A DNA stretch of 64,000 nt, from positions 49,680 through 113,679 of the forward strand of contig JBEKSR010000007.1 of NCBI GenBank assembly GCA_049516835.1. The letters are read 5' to 3'. This stretch comes from Fen-178 sp049516835. Lineage in GTDB: Bacteria; Acidobacteriota; Terriglobia; Bryobacterales; Bryobacteraceae. Each line of letters starts with the position of its first letter. Position 1 is the first letter of the stretch. The notes below the pieces were generated by a model, which did no database searches, had not been told where the DNA came from, and saw only the letters and a program-made list of their open reading frames with translations. A program made the position numbers and the translations under genes. Of this stretch, positions 50,095 through 58,405 are shown one piece after another.

Positions 50095-51120
50095 GTGAGT
50101 ATCGACAGACGATCATTCCTGACGGCCGTGGGGCTCGCCCCGGCGGCGCTGGCCCAGACGCAACGGGATTGGAGCGGCCAGCAGCCGGTCCGCTATGCCG
50201 ATCCCGATGTCATCGCGCTGGATAAGCGGTTTCAGAAATACATGATCAACAACACCATCATGCAGCGGCTGTGGACGGGCGCCTTGTGGGCCGAAGGCCC
50301 CGCGTGGAACGGCGCCGGGCGGTACCTGGTGTGGAGCGATATCCCCAACAATCGCCAGATGCGCTGGCTGGAGGAGGACGGACATATCAGCGTCTTCCGT
50401 TCGCCATCCGAATACAGCAATGGCAATACCTTCGATTTCGAGGGGCGCCAGGTCACCTGCCAGCATGGCCTGCGGCGCGTGGTGCGCTTCGAGCCGGACG
50501 GCGCCACCACGGTGATTGCCGACAAATGGCAGGGAAAGCCGCTCAACTCTCCCAATGACCTGGTGGTGCATCCAGATGGCGCGGTGTGGTTCACGGACCC
50601 GCCCTACGGAATCCTGGGCAACTACGAAGGGTTTCAGGCGAAACCCGAGATCAAGGAAGCGGTGTATCGCGTCGAACCCAAGACCGGGAAGATGGACAAG
50701 GTGACCGACGAGCTGGATAAGCCCAACGGTATCTGCTTCTCGCCGGACTACAAGAAGGTGTACATCTGCGATACCGGAGACCCCAAGGACATCCAAGTGT
50801 TCGACGTGGTGGACGGCAAGAGCCTGCGCAACCAGCGGCGGTTCACCAACATGGCGATTCCGGGCAAGGGATCGGGTTCCGCCGACGGAATTCGCGCCGA
50901 CACCGACGGCAACATTTGGACCGGCGCGGGGTGGGGCGGCGCGGGCTACGACGGCGTCCACGTGTTCACTCCGGCCGGCGAGCGCATCGGAATGATCGTG
51001 CTGCCGGAGGCCTGCGCCAATGTCTGCTTCGGCGGCAGCAAGCGGAACCGCCTGTTCATGGCCGCCAGCCAATCGCTCTACGCCGTATACGTGGGGACGC
51101 GCGGGGCGCACATCGCGTAG
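50095..51120 (+). CDS. SMP-30/gluconolactonase family protein with Tat signal
   Basis: A 341-residue beta-propeller lactonase. It starts at GTG 50095 with a twin-arginine signal (S-I-D-R-R-S-F-L-T-A-V-G-L-A-P-A-A-L-A). Propeller motifs: L-W-A-E-G-P-A-W, Y-L-V-W-S-D-I-P-N-N-R, G-N-T-F-D-F-E-G-R, N-S-P-N-D-L-V-V-H-P-D-G-A-V-W-F-T-D-P, N-G-I-C-F-S-P-D, C-D-T-G-D and S-A-D-G-I-R-A-D-T-D-G-N-I-W-T. These hold the metal and substrate in gluconolactonases. It is exported folded to the periplasm. A TATAAAAT -10-like box lies at about 50081-50088, so the leader may be very short. It is divergent from the ABC-F gene. Confidence 0.9.
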   Translation: MSIDRRSFLTAVGLAPAALAQTQRDWSGQQPVRYADPDVIALDKRFQKYMINNTIMQRLWTGALWAEGPAWNGAGRYLVWSDIPNNRQMRWLEEDGHISVFRSPSEYSNGNTFDFEGRQVTCQHGLRRVVRFEPDGATTVIADKWQGKPLNSPNDLVVHPDGAVWFTDPPYGILGNYEGFQAKPEIKEAVYRVEPKTGKMDKVTDELDKPNGICFSPDYKKVYICDTGDPKDIQVFDVVDGKSLRNQRRFTNMAIPGKGSGSADGIRADTDGNIWTGAGWGGAGYDGVHVFTPAGERIGMIVLPEACANVCFGGSKRNRLFMAASQSLYAVYVGTRGAHIA

Positions 51121-51196
51121 CGGCGTTCTTCGCGCCTGGCCGGCCCGCGCGAGGCCCAGCGTGTGCGACTGGCCCACGTTTATCGGGGAGGGAAAG

Positions 51197-51568
51197 ATGG
51201 AGAAGAAATTGTCCGGATCGTCTCGGCGCGGGACGCTAACCAGCGTGAAAGCCGAAGATATTTTCAACAAGCCGCTCACTAAGCGCGAACTGGAGACGCT
51301 GCGCCGTACCGCCGAGCGACAGGCGGCGGGCGACGATTCGCATATCGATTATTCGGATATCCCACCGCTCGCCGACGAGCAACTTGCGGCGATGACGCGA
51401 TTTCGGGATACCAGGGACCGGCTGGAAAAGAAGAAGATGATCTCGCTCTATGTCCGGGGCGACGTGTTGGAATGGCTGAAGTCGAAGGGGCCGGGCCATC
51501 TGACTCGAATCAACGATATCCTTACGAGCGTCATGGAGGCTGAACGGCGCGTCAAGAAGAGCGCCTAG
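51197..51568 (+). CDS. BrnA-like antitoxin, apparently orphan
   Basis: A 123-residue protein that fits the BrnA antitoxin family (PF14384): P-L-A-D-E-Q-L-A-A-M-T-R-F-R, then K-K-K-M-I-S-L-Y-V-R-G-D-V-L-E-W-L-K-S-K-G-P-G-H-L-T-R-I-N-D-I-L, a ribbon-helix-helix type segment. ATG 51197 has GGGGAGGGAAAG upstream. The expected BrnT toxin gene, normally directly upstream, is absent; the preceding sequence is the SMP-30 gene. It may be an orphan antitoxin or pair with a distant toxin. Confidence 0.75.
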   Translation: MEKKLSGSSRRGTLTSVKAEDIFNKPLTKRELETLRRTAERQAAGDDSHIDYSDIPPLADEQLAAMTRFRDTRDRLEKKKMISLYVRGDVLEWLKSKGPGHLTRINDILTSVMEAERRVKKSA

Positions 51569-51691
51569 CCGCTGGGAGTGGACAGGGGTGGTTTCTCCAA
51601 ACCCCACATGCCCCAGCTAATCCGCTCTCACTCTTGGCGGCGATGTCGCCAGAGGGCCTCTTTCACATATTTCGGTGATACACTGAAAAAT

Positions 51692-51943
51692 GTGAATATA
51701 TCGGTTCACAAAAATGTCACTCTCAGCCTGCCAGAGCCATTGCTTCGCCGCTTTCGTGTCTACGCCGCTTCCCGGAACCAATCGATGACCAGCCTGATGG
51801 CCGAAGCGATACGCGAGATTATGGATCGGGATGCGGATTCGGTGAGAGCCAAGCGGCGGTTCCTCGACCGCATCGAGCGCGCTCCAGACAGAGGGACGGG
51901 CGGAGTGATCCGCTGGAGCCGGGAAGAGTTGCATGAGCGTTGA
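51692..51943 (+). CDS. VapB-like ribbon-helix-helix antitoxin
   Basis: An 83-residue protein starting at GTG 51692 (V-N-I-S-V-H-K-N-V-T-L-S-L-P-E-P-L-L-R-R-F-R-V-Y-A-A-S-R-N-Q-S-M-T-S-L-M-A-E-A). The beta strand plus two helices is the CopG/ribbon-helix-helix pattern that binds DNA. Its 3' end overlaps the PIN toxin gene by 11 bases, the classic VapBC layout. The start is chosen because upstream codons are not conserved-looking and GGTGA lies before the GTG. Confidence 0.75.
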   Translation: MNISVHKNVTLSLPEPLLRRFRVYAASRNQSMTSLMAEAIREIMDRDADSVRAKRRFLDRIERAPDRGTGGVIRWSREELHER

Positions 51944-52343
51944 GTTCGTCGATACCGACGTCCTCCTTTACGCCCACGATGGAGGCGCCGGCAAGAAGCA
52001 CGAGCGATCGGTCCAACTGTTAAGACGGCTGGTGGAGGATGGGGCGGGAGCGGTCAGCATTCAGGTGCTCGCGGAGTTCTACACTGCCGCCACGAAGAAG
52101 CTCGGCATCGCCAGCCAGGAAGCCGAAGAGATTCTGGCCGATCTGGGTGGTTGGATCATTCACCGTCCCGGCCATGCGGATGTGCTGCGAGCCGTGCGCT
52201 TCCAGCGCCGCTACAAGATGTCCTGGTGGGACGCACTGGTCGTCAACAGCGCCGTCGAATTGGGCTGCAGCGTCTTTTGGAGCGAAGATCTGGCCGACGG
52301 GCAGCGGTACGGAAGCGTGACGGTGCGGAATCCGTTCGTCTAG
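51933..52343 (+). CDS. VapC-like PIN-domain toxin
   Basis: A 136-residue PIN-domain ribonuclease. The acidic site is visible: Asp7/Asp9 (F-V-D-T-D-V-L-L-Y-A-H-D), Glu48 (V-L-A-E-F-Y), Asp100 (S-W-W-D-A-L-V-V) and Asp119 (W-S-E-D-L). Such toxins cut tRNA or rRNA. The start overlaps the antitoxin gene by 11 bases, with GGGAAGAG upstream of the ATG. All four acidic residues are kept, so the toxin should be active unless neutralised by the partner at 51692. Confidence 0.88.
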   Translation: MSVEFVDTDVLLYAHDGGAGKKHERSVQLLRRLVEDGAGAVSIQVLAEFYTAATKKLGIASQEAEEILADLGGWIIHRPGHADVLRAVRFQRRYKMSWWDALVVNSAVELGCSVFWSEDLADGQRYGSVTVRNPFV

Positions 52344-52421
52344 GGCTCAGGGTTCCGCGGATGGTGCGCCGCTCGCGATTACCAAGACTCGTATCCTGAG
52401 GTTCGAAAGGATCGGCACACC

Positions 52422-52664
52422 ATGAATCCGCTTTTGAGCAGGATCTCAGTGGACCCCAACGTCTGCTTCGGTAAACCGTGCGTTCGCGGCACGCGAATTT
52501 GGGTCTCCTTGCTGCTGGACTTCCTAGCGTCAGGAATGACCATGGAACAGATCCTGGAGGAGTATCCGCAACTGACCCGCGATGACATCCTGGCGGCCAT
52601 CGCCTACGGCGCCGAGATGAGTCGCGGCCGGTTTGTCGATCTGCCTGGGCAGAGCGCGGCATGA
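52422..52664 (+). CDS. DUF433 protein (antitoxin-like)
   Basis: An 80-residue DUF433 protein: I-S-V-D-P-N-V-C-F-G-K-P-C-V-R-G-T-R-I-W-V, then L-D-F-L-A-S-G-M-T-M-E-Q-I-L-E-E-Y-P-Q-L-T-R-D-D-I, the typical winged-helix motif. DUF433 proteins usually precede a DUF5615 (Mut7-C-like PIN) toxin. Here the next frame begins with ATGA overlap at 52661 but is truncated. No own promoter is evident within the TA cluster. Confidence 0.85.
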   Translation: MNPLLSRISVDPNVCFGKPCVRGTRIWVSLLLDFLASGMTMEQILEEYPQLTRDDILAAIAYGAEMSRGRFVDLPGQSAA

Positions 52665-52804
52665 AGTTCAAGCTTGATGAGAACCTCGGTTCTCGGACCG
52701 CGGGGCTCATTGCCGAGTCCGGGCACGATGTGGAAAAAGTGGCGCGGGCTACCTCGTCGCCTCCACCGCGGCGATCTCATAGTCCCGCACGGCCGGCAGG
52801 GTGA
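52661..52804 (+). pseudogene. Truncated DUF5615 PIN-like toxin
   Basis: Begins M-K-F-K-L-D-E-N-L-G, continuing to E-S-G-H-D-V-E-K-V-A-R-A, the start of DUF5615 (the family normally has about 110 residues). After residue 31 the sequence stops resembling the family and reads S-P-P-P-R-R-S-H-S-P to a stop at 52804, inside the 3' end of the GHL6-type hydrolase gene on the other strand. The catalytic C-terminal part is lost, probably through a deletion that fused the toxin to the hydrolase locus. Confidence 0.8.
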
Positions 52805-54860
52805 ACTCGAGAGTCTGGCCGCGTAGCTTGAATTTCAGTTCCGCGCCCGCGCGCAGCGCCTCCACCCTGCGCACCCTCACGTCTTCCGGCAACTCCAACT
52901 TCACGGTCTGCGGGCCCAGGGGATAGGTCTCCCGGAACCAACCTCGCGCAAAGTTGGGGTTGGTGTAGTTCAGGATGTGGATAGCGAAGCCCGGCTCGGT
53001 CTGCCAGGCGAACAACTCAACCAGGCCGCTGCCTCCCACCCTCACCGGCGCGCGGTCCTTGGAGACCCACCGCACCGCCTGCTGCAGCAGGCGGCTCAAG
53101 TCGCCGTTACCCGATCGCCAGAAGCTGCGGTCCACATCGCCGGGCAGCCAGATGCGGCGGCTCAGGCCGTCCTCGGTCATCACGATGGCCGGCTCGTCGG
53201 TCCTGGGTGTATAGGGGTACACCATCTCGGGCGGAAACGCGGGATAGGGCGGTACGACGGTCAGGATCTGCGGCAGACGGGTCTTCACGGGCAGGCGATA
53301 TTCGGCGCCGGGGAGCAGCTTAGTCTCCTCGAAGCCGCTGAGAATGGGGTGGCGCTGCTCGATGCGCGCGTAATAGGAATTGCCCTTGGGCCCCTGGATG
53401 TCGCCGGCAACCTGGACGCCAAACACGTCCGCCAGGCCCAACTCCTGACGCCGCGCTCCGGCGCCGTCGTAGCGGCCGGTTTCGAAGGTGGCGAGCAACC
53501 CGCCGCCGGCGTGCCCGTACTCGCGCAGTTGGCGGCACTGGGTATCGGTCAGCAGAGCCACGTTTGGCAGGATCACGGCGGCGTACTTCTCGAGCGTCTT
53601 TGGATCGAGATCGTCTTCGTGGACGAAGTCGAAAAGGAACCGGCCCTCGAGCAAGGCATAATACATGCCCTGGAGGAAGTCGCTCGAGGTCCCGCCGCCA
53701 GGCGGATTGTAGGACGCGTTCATGCGCTGGCTGAAAACCACGGCGAGGTTGGCCACCGGACGGCGGTTGACGAAATGCGGCTGGTACTTGGCGATCCATT
53801 GAAAGAAATCGCGGCCGGGGGCTCGCCAGCGCTGGTCCTCCGGCGCGCCGCCCAGCCAGTGATACCAGGGCACCATGCCGCTGGCGGTGGTTTGCGCCAT
53901 CCACATGGTGGCCTCGGCGGGCGATTTCGCGGTATGCCGCCAGAGGGGCTGCGAGTTGGCGTAAGCTCCGGTCACGTTGGTGATGGTGCGGCCCTTCATG
54001 ACCGATTGCGCCACGCGGCCCTGCTGCGCGCAATCCCAAATAGGGGTGGCGCCGCTGCGGCCCTGGTGGTCGGCGTTGAACCAGGCCGCCACGCCGGCGA
54101 GCTTGCGCAGGTCGGTGGTGGCGCCGATACCGCCGCCCAGATTGCCGACGTAGACGCTGTCCAACTTCTTCTCCCGGGCGGCGGCGTCCCACAGCTTCCA
54201 GATTTCCAGCACGCGCGCCATGTGTTGCTCGACGAAAGCGGGGCTGCGCCGGTCGGCCAGGCGGCGGCAGGCTTCGCAATAGCACGCCGGAGGAAGCCCC
54301 GTTCCGGGCCAGCCGTTGGTGAAGAAGCCGTCCACGTCGTAGAGCGAATTCACCTCGCGGATGATGGCGGTTATCTGCTCGGTGAAGTAGCTGGTGAACA
54401 TACAAGTGGCGAACAACTCGGGCGATTCGGCATGGCGCACGGGCTGGCCATCGGCCTGGCGCCGGAACCATTCGGCGTGGGCGTCGAGCGCCTCTTGGAA
54501 CGCCTGGTTCGAATCCAGACGCGCCACCACGCGGATGCCGCGCGACTTGGCCGCCTTGGCGAAATCGCCGAAGAGGTCGCGGCCGCCCAGAAACTGGCTG
54601 CGATGGTGATACGGGATGCGGGTGGGGTAGAACGCCACGATGCCGCCGGCGTTGAGCAACAGGGCGTCCAGCTTGAGGCTGCTCCAGTAGTCCACCCATG
54701 GCGCGATATCCAACTCTTGCGGGTCTTGCTGGTTGAAATTGACTTGGCCGCAGCGCCGCATGTTCTGGTACCAGGGCGTTGCGGGACGAGCGGATTGCGC
54801 CGTCCCGAAAAGAGGCAGCGCGGTCGAGGTTATGAGGAGATGCCGGCGCGAGAGTTCCAT
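52749..54860 (-). CDS. GHL6-type glycoside hydrolase with beta-galactosidase-trimerization-like domain
   Basis: A 703-residue protein with a Tat-like signal (M-E-L-S-R-R-H-L-L-I-T-S-T-A-L-P-L-F-G). The N-terminal barrel resembles hypothetical glycosyl hydrolase 6 (PF14871): D-A-L-L-L-N-A-G-G-I-V-A-F-Y-P-T-R, F-G-D-F-A-K-A-A-K-S-R-G-I-R-V-V-A-R-L-D, D-G-F-F-T-N-G-W and C-Y-C-E-A-C-R-R. The middle (about 370-500) resembles the beta-galactosidase trimerization domain. I cannot name the substrate. The ATG at 54860 starts the signal. Its 3' end overlaps the truncated DUF5615 toxin on the opposite strand. Confidence 0.75.
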   Translation of the reverse strand: MELSRRHLLITSTALPLFGTAQSARPATPWYQNMRRCGQVNFNQQDPQELDIAPWVDYWSSLKLDALLLNAGGIVAFYPTRIPYHHRSQFLGGRDLFGDFAKAAKSRGIRVVARLDSNQAFQEALDAHAEWFRRQADGQPVRHAESPELFATCMFTSYFTEQITAIIREVNSLYDVDGFFTNGWPGTGLPPACYCEACRRLADRRSPAFVEQHMARVLEIWKLWDAAAREKKLDSVYVGNLGGGIGATTDLRKLAGVAAWFNADHQGRSGATPIWDCAQQGRVAQSVMKGRTITNVTGAYANSQPLWRHTAKSPAEATMWMAQTTASGMVPWYHWLGGAPEDQRWRAPGRDFFQWIAKYQPHFVNRRPVANLAVVFSQRMNASYNPPGGGTSSDFLQGMYYALLEGRFLFDFVHEDDLDPKTLEKYAAVILPNVALLTDTQCRQLREYGHAGGGLLATFETGRYDGAGARRQELGLADVFGVQVAGDIQGPKGNSYYARIEQRHPILSGFEETKLLPGAEYRLPVKTRLPQILTVVPPYPAFPPEMVYPYTPRTDEPAIVMTEDGLSRRIWLPGDVDRSFWRSGNGDLSRLLQQAVRWVSKDRAPVRVGGSGLVELFAWQTEPGFAIHILNYTNPNFARGWFRETYPLGPQTVKLELPEDVRVRRVEALRAGAELKFKLRGQTLEFTLPAVRDYEIAAVEATR

Positions 54861-54930
54861 AGGCCGGCTTCATTGTAAACCAATGTCACTCACCCACTCG
54901 AGAAGCCGGATCTGGCGGCCCTTCGGGCTG

Positions 54931-55428
54931 TCAATAATACTGCATCGAGATGCGGTGCGCGACCATGAGATCTACACCTGAGCCGGGGCCGGCCCCCACA
55001 AACATCCCGTAGACTTCCAGCGCCTCCGGCGTCCCACCGATCACAAGGAGGCGCGAGAACGGTCCGAGCGTGATTCCCAACTCCTTTATCTTCATTGAGA
55101 AACTTTCCTGCACGCTACAGTCTGCTTTCACCGCGTAGACCTTGCCAACCAACTGAACCGTGAGCTGTACACCACCGGCGTTCACAGAGATCCAGCCGGT
55201 CCCGCCGCCTTTGCCATCCCACATGTGTGCGCCCACCCAGGACATGGGGATGGTTCCCGCCGGCAAGGTCGCGACGAGCTTTGACAGGTCGATCCAACCA
55301 CTGCCGGACATCGTGTAAGTGCCGCGGAGGTCATAGTTGCTCCAATTGCTGCAATCCTGCGCTCTGACAACTGGCGAAAGCGCCAGAAAACAGGCGGCGA
55401 ACATCGTGACCGAAACAAGCCGTTTCAT
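54931..55428 (-). CDS. Secreted protein of unknown function
   Basis: A 165-residue exported protein (signal peptide MKRLVSVTMFAACFLALSPV, then V-R-A-Q). Conserved-looking features are D-L-R-G-T-Y-T-M-S-G-S-G-W-I-D-L, H-M-W-D-G-K-G-G-G-T-G-W, V-Y-A-V-K-A-D-C-S-V-Q-E-S-F and the late L-E-V-Y-G-M-F. Two cysteines could form a disulfide. I recognise no named family. It is divergent from the HTH-propeller gene at 55620, with a 191-base shared intergenic region that should hold both promoters; regulation by that neighbour is possible. Confidence 0.65.
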   Translation of the reverse strand: MKRLVSVTMFAACFLALSPVVRAQDCSNWSNYDLRGTYTMSGSGWIDLSKLVATLPAGTIPMSWVGAHMWDGKGGGTGWISVNAGGVQLTVQLVGKVYAVKADCSVQESFSMKIKELGITLGPFSRLLVIGGTPEALEVYGMFVGAGPGSGVDLMVAHRISMQYY

Positions 55429-55619
55429 AGAATCTAGCTCCTTTTTCGTGTTGCCCGCCGGATGGCGGCGGGCTTGAGGTCATAAGTAGCACCATCCGGC
55501 CCTTCGGAACTTCGGCAATACACGACATACCAGCCTTGTCGCGTATTGCCGAGCTCTGCCTTTCGGAGTAGCCTGTAGAGGAGATCCAGACCACCGAGTC
55601 GTCTGAACCTCGAGGCCGC

Positions 55620-57647
55620 ATGGAAAAAGCGAGATCTTTTCCGCCACCCGTACCCGGTGAGCGCCTGGAATCCTGGAAGGAAATCGGGAGCTACCTGAAC
55701 CGTGATGTGCGAACGGTGCAGCGCTGGGAACGCGGCAAAGGTCTCCCGGTACACAGGCTTCCCGGCGGGGATATGGCCAGGGTCTACGCCCTCAAGTCCG
55801 AGTTGGACGCCTGGTGGAACAGCCGTGGCATCCGTCTCCTGCCGGAATCGCAGCCATCGGCTGTACCCGGCAGATGGAACCGGAGCAAGCTCTGGCTGGC
55901 GTTCGCGGCGGCCGTGGCTGCTACAGTCCTGCTCGCTGTCGTCCGCCTGCTTCCCAGGTTGGCAGTCCCGACGCCGCGAGTCACTCCGTTCACCAGCTAC
56001 GTCGGTGAGGTCGCATACCCCTCTTTTTCACCCGATGGCAAGCAAGTGGTCTTCACCTGGAATGGCGAGAAGCAGGACAACTACGACCTTTATGTCAAGT
56101 TGATCGGCGGCGGCGATCCACTCCGGCTCACCAGGCACCCGGCTTATGACACCTCGGCCGCGTGGTCTCCCGATGGCCGCCAGATCGTTTTTGTGCGCTG
56201 GTTCGTGGGGATGCCGGACGCCCACATCGTGGTAGTGCCAGCACTGGGAGGAGCGGAACGCCTCATCGGGACGGTGCTGATTCCCGAGGTCTGGCCGGCG
56301 CCCGCGTTCAGTTGGAGCCGCGATTGCCGGTGGTTGCTCGTTGGCTACCCGGAGTCGGTGACCCGCACCGCTCTCTCGCGCATGGCAGCCGATACCGGCG
56401 AGCGCGAGCGCCTGCTAACCCCGCCGCAGGAGTGGTGGGGCGACGATTCCCCGGTCCTGTCTCCGGATGGCTCCAAGGTGGCCTTTATTCGCCGCCGTGG
56501 GCCGCAGGAAGGCAATGTGTACTTGCTCTCCCTCACACCGGACTATCGGGCCGCGGGCGAACCCCAACAGATCACGCATGAAGCATGTTGTGTTTCCAAT
56601 CCCCTTTGGACCGCCGGCGGGCGCGAGATCCTCTATCTCAAACGGGATACCGACATCACAGCCATGTACCGGATTGCCCCGGCCGCCGGTGCGGAGCCTC
56701 GGGAGGTCACCACCATCGGTACGTTGGGCACACAATTCGCGATTGCTCCGCGGGGAGACAAGCTGTTATACGTCAGCGGTGCGGCGGACTCCGACCTCTG
56801 GCGCGTAGACTTGCCGCCCGGAGCCGGCCAGGACCGCGTCTTGAGCCCCATCCGCGTCCTTTCCTCCAGCCGCGTCGATGCCATGCCCGATTTCTCGCCC
56901 GACGGGAAGAAAGTTGCGTTTTGCTCCAACCGGTCCGGGAGTATGGAAATCTGGGTCGCGGACTCGGACGGCGCCAACAGCCGGCAGTTGACTTCCCTCG
57001 ATGGCCCCCAGGCCCTGCTCCCCAGGTGGTCGCCGGACGGAACCCGGATCGCGTTTCATGCCAACATGGTGCGCAACCGGGATGTCTACGTCATCGGCGC
57101 CGAGGGCGGCACTCCGCGGCCGATGACCAGCGGTGGGACCAATTATGCGGCAAGTTGGTCGCACGACGGGAATTGGCTGTACTTTGCCTCCGACCGCACA
57201 GGCGCATTCGAGTGCTGGAAAACGCCCAGCCGCGGAGGGCCAGCCGTGCGGATCACCAAGCAGGGCGGCTATGGTGGACTGGAGTCAAGCGATGGCAAGT
57301 GGCTGTACTACGCCAAGACGTTTGCTCCGGGGGGCGTCTGGCAGGTTCCCGTGGAAGGCGGGCAGGAGCAGCCCGTGCACCCGGCTGTCCAGGCATTCCG
57401 GGTTCCCTGGAACTTCGCCGTGACTGCCAGAGGAATCTACACGGTAGCAACTGAAAACCCGCTCTCCGGATTCCGCCTCCAGCTTTTCCATCCGGAGAAC
57501 GGAACACTTGAAGTCCTGGGGCGGATTGCGAAGTCGGTAGGCCGTTCCATGGCTGTGTCGCCGGACGGACGATCATTTCTGTTTCAGGATTTTCCCGCGG
57601 GGCATGGAGATGTCATGCTGGTCGAGAATTTCCGAGCCAACCCCTAA
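55620..57647 (+). CDS. Membrane-anchored HTH regulator with WD40/TolB propeller
   Basis: A 675-residue protein. Residues of about 15-60 carry a helix-turn-helix region: S-W-K-E-I-G-S-Y-L-N-R-D-V-R-T-V-Q-R-W-E-R, then L-P-V-H-R-L-P-G-G and A-L-K-S-E-L-D-A-W. A transmembrane helix follows at about 84-105 (L-W-L-A-F-A-A-A-V-A-A-T-V-L-L-A-V-V). The rest is a periplasmic beta-propeller with PD40 repeats (P-S-F-S-P-D-G-K-Q-V-V-F-T-W, A-A-W-S-P-D-G-R-Q-I-V-F, P-D-F-S-P-D-G-K-K-V-A-F-C-S-N-R-S-G). It is a one-component sensor in which an outside signal could reach DNA through one helix. This layout is common in Acidobacteria. ATG 55620 was chosen by the HTH start. Confidence 0.85.
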   Translation: MEKARSFPPPVPGERLESWKEIGSYLNRDVRTVQRWERGKGLPVHRLPGGDMARVYALKSELDAWWNSRGIRLLPESQPSAVPGRWNRSKLWLAFAAAVAATVLLAVVRLLPRLAVPTPRVTPFTSYVGEVAYPSFSPDGKQVVFTWNGEKQDNYDLYVKLIGGGDPLRLTRHPAYDTSAAWSPDGRQIVFVRWFVGMPDAHIVVVPALGGAERLIGTVLIPEVWPAPAFSWSRDCRWLLVGYPESVTRTALSRMAADTGERERLLTPPQEWWGDDSPVLSPDGSKVAFIRRRGPQEGNVYLLSLTPDYRAAGEPQQITHEACCVSNPLWTAGGREILYLKRDTDITAMYRIAPAAGAEPREVTTIGTLGTQFAIAPRGDKLLYVSGAADSDLWRVDLPPGAGQDRVLSPIRVLSSSRVDAMPDFSPDGKKVAFCSNRSGSMEIWVADSDGANSRQLTSLDGPQALLPRWSPDGTRIAFHANMVRNRDVYVIGAEGGTPRPMTSGGTNYAASWSHDGNWLYFASDRTGAFECWKTPSRGGPAVRITKQGGYGGLESSDGKWLYYAKTFAPGGVWQVPVEGGQEQPVHPAVQAFRVPWNFAVTARGIYTVATENPLSGFRLQLFHPENGTLEVLGRIAKSVGRSMAVSPDGRSFLFQDFPAGHGDVMLVENFRANP

Positions 57648-57668
57648 CTGGGAACCGCGCAATGGCTC

Positions 57669-58226
57669 TTATCGTCCGATGAGCACGGCTACGGCGGCGG
57701 TTCCGACGTCCAGCTTTTCGATGCGGTGCCCCAGCTCGAAGGGGCGGCCCAGCACGGCATCCGGATATAAGGGGAGGAGGATATTCTGAATGAGGAAGTC
57801 GAGCGTCCGGCCGTCTATGGGGACGCCCGAAATCTCCACACGCTGGAGGTCCACCGTGGCCCGGCCCCCGGCGGAGCGGATGAGCGCCGTGACGCTCACC
57901 GGACGGTCGCCATCCAACAGCTTCGACATCAGCCAGCCAGTCTGGTATCCGAGCGCACGGCGCAGCTTGCCGAAATCCACCATGGCGATACCCGTCGCCA
58001 TGCCCGGAGCCACCAACTGGAGGCGCGGGTTGCGCACACCTTCGGGGACCTCCCGCTCGGCATAGGCGTCCAGCTCGCGGACGGTCAATACCACGCGTGA
58101 ACCGGCTCTCAAACGGCCACTCTCGATGGAGTCGAACTTCTGTTTGGCGGAAAGATAGTCGTTGGGAGCGGCGCCCAGCGTCGCGAGGCCCAGCAGCAGT
58201 ATGGCCCACCAGAGGCGAAGCTTCAC
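57669..58226 (-). CDS. Exported protein, possibly DUF2993/LmeA-like
   Basis: A 185-residue protein from GTG 58226, which starts a signal peptide (V-K-L-R-L-W-W-A-I-L-L-L-G-L-A-T-L-G-A-A). The middle has P-R-L-Q-L-V-A-P-G-M-A-T-G-I-A-M-V-D-F-G-K-L, then V-S-V-T-A-L-I-R-S-A-G-G-R-A-T-V-D-L-Q-R-V-E-I-S-G-V-P-I. Its beta-strand rhythm resembles LmeA/DUF2993 lipid-binding proteins, but I am not sure. The start could instead be ATG 58328. It is convergent with the HTH-propeller gene. Confidence 0.55.
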   Translation of the reverse strand: MKLRLWWAILLLGLATLGAAPNDYLSAKQKFDSIESGRLRAGSRVVLTVRELDAYAEREVPEGVRNPRLQLVAPGMATGIAMVDFGKLRRALGYQTGWLMSKLLDGDRPVSVTALIRSAGGRATVDLQRVEISGVPIDGRTLDFLIQNILLPLYPDAVLGRPFELGHRIEKLDVGTAAVAVLIGR

Positions 58227-58405
58227 GCGAGAATAGACGCCCGGCGAGACGCGCCAGTCGCTCCTAAGGGGCAAAGCACCCAGAGGCTGTGGATATGTCC
58301 CCAATGAGGAGTGTAGCATCCCGGCCATTGGCGTGGTGCTATGTTTAGAAACAGCAACTTAGGCGATTGGCCTGAGTGTTGCATCCCTCGCTAGTGGAGT
58401 TGGTT

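Noticed and set aside
54500..54515. GGTTCGAATCC as a possible tRNA T-loop
   Set aside because: It lies in the coding sequence of the GHL6-type hydrolase, with no acceptor or anticodon stems.
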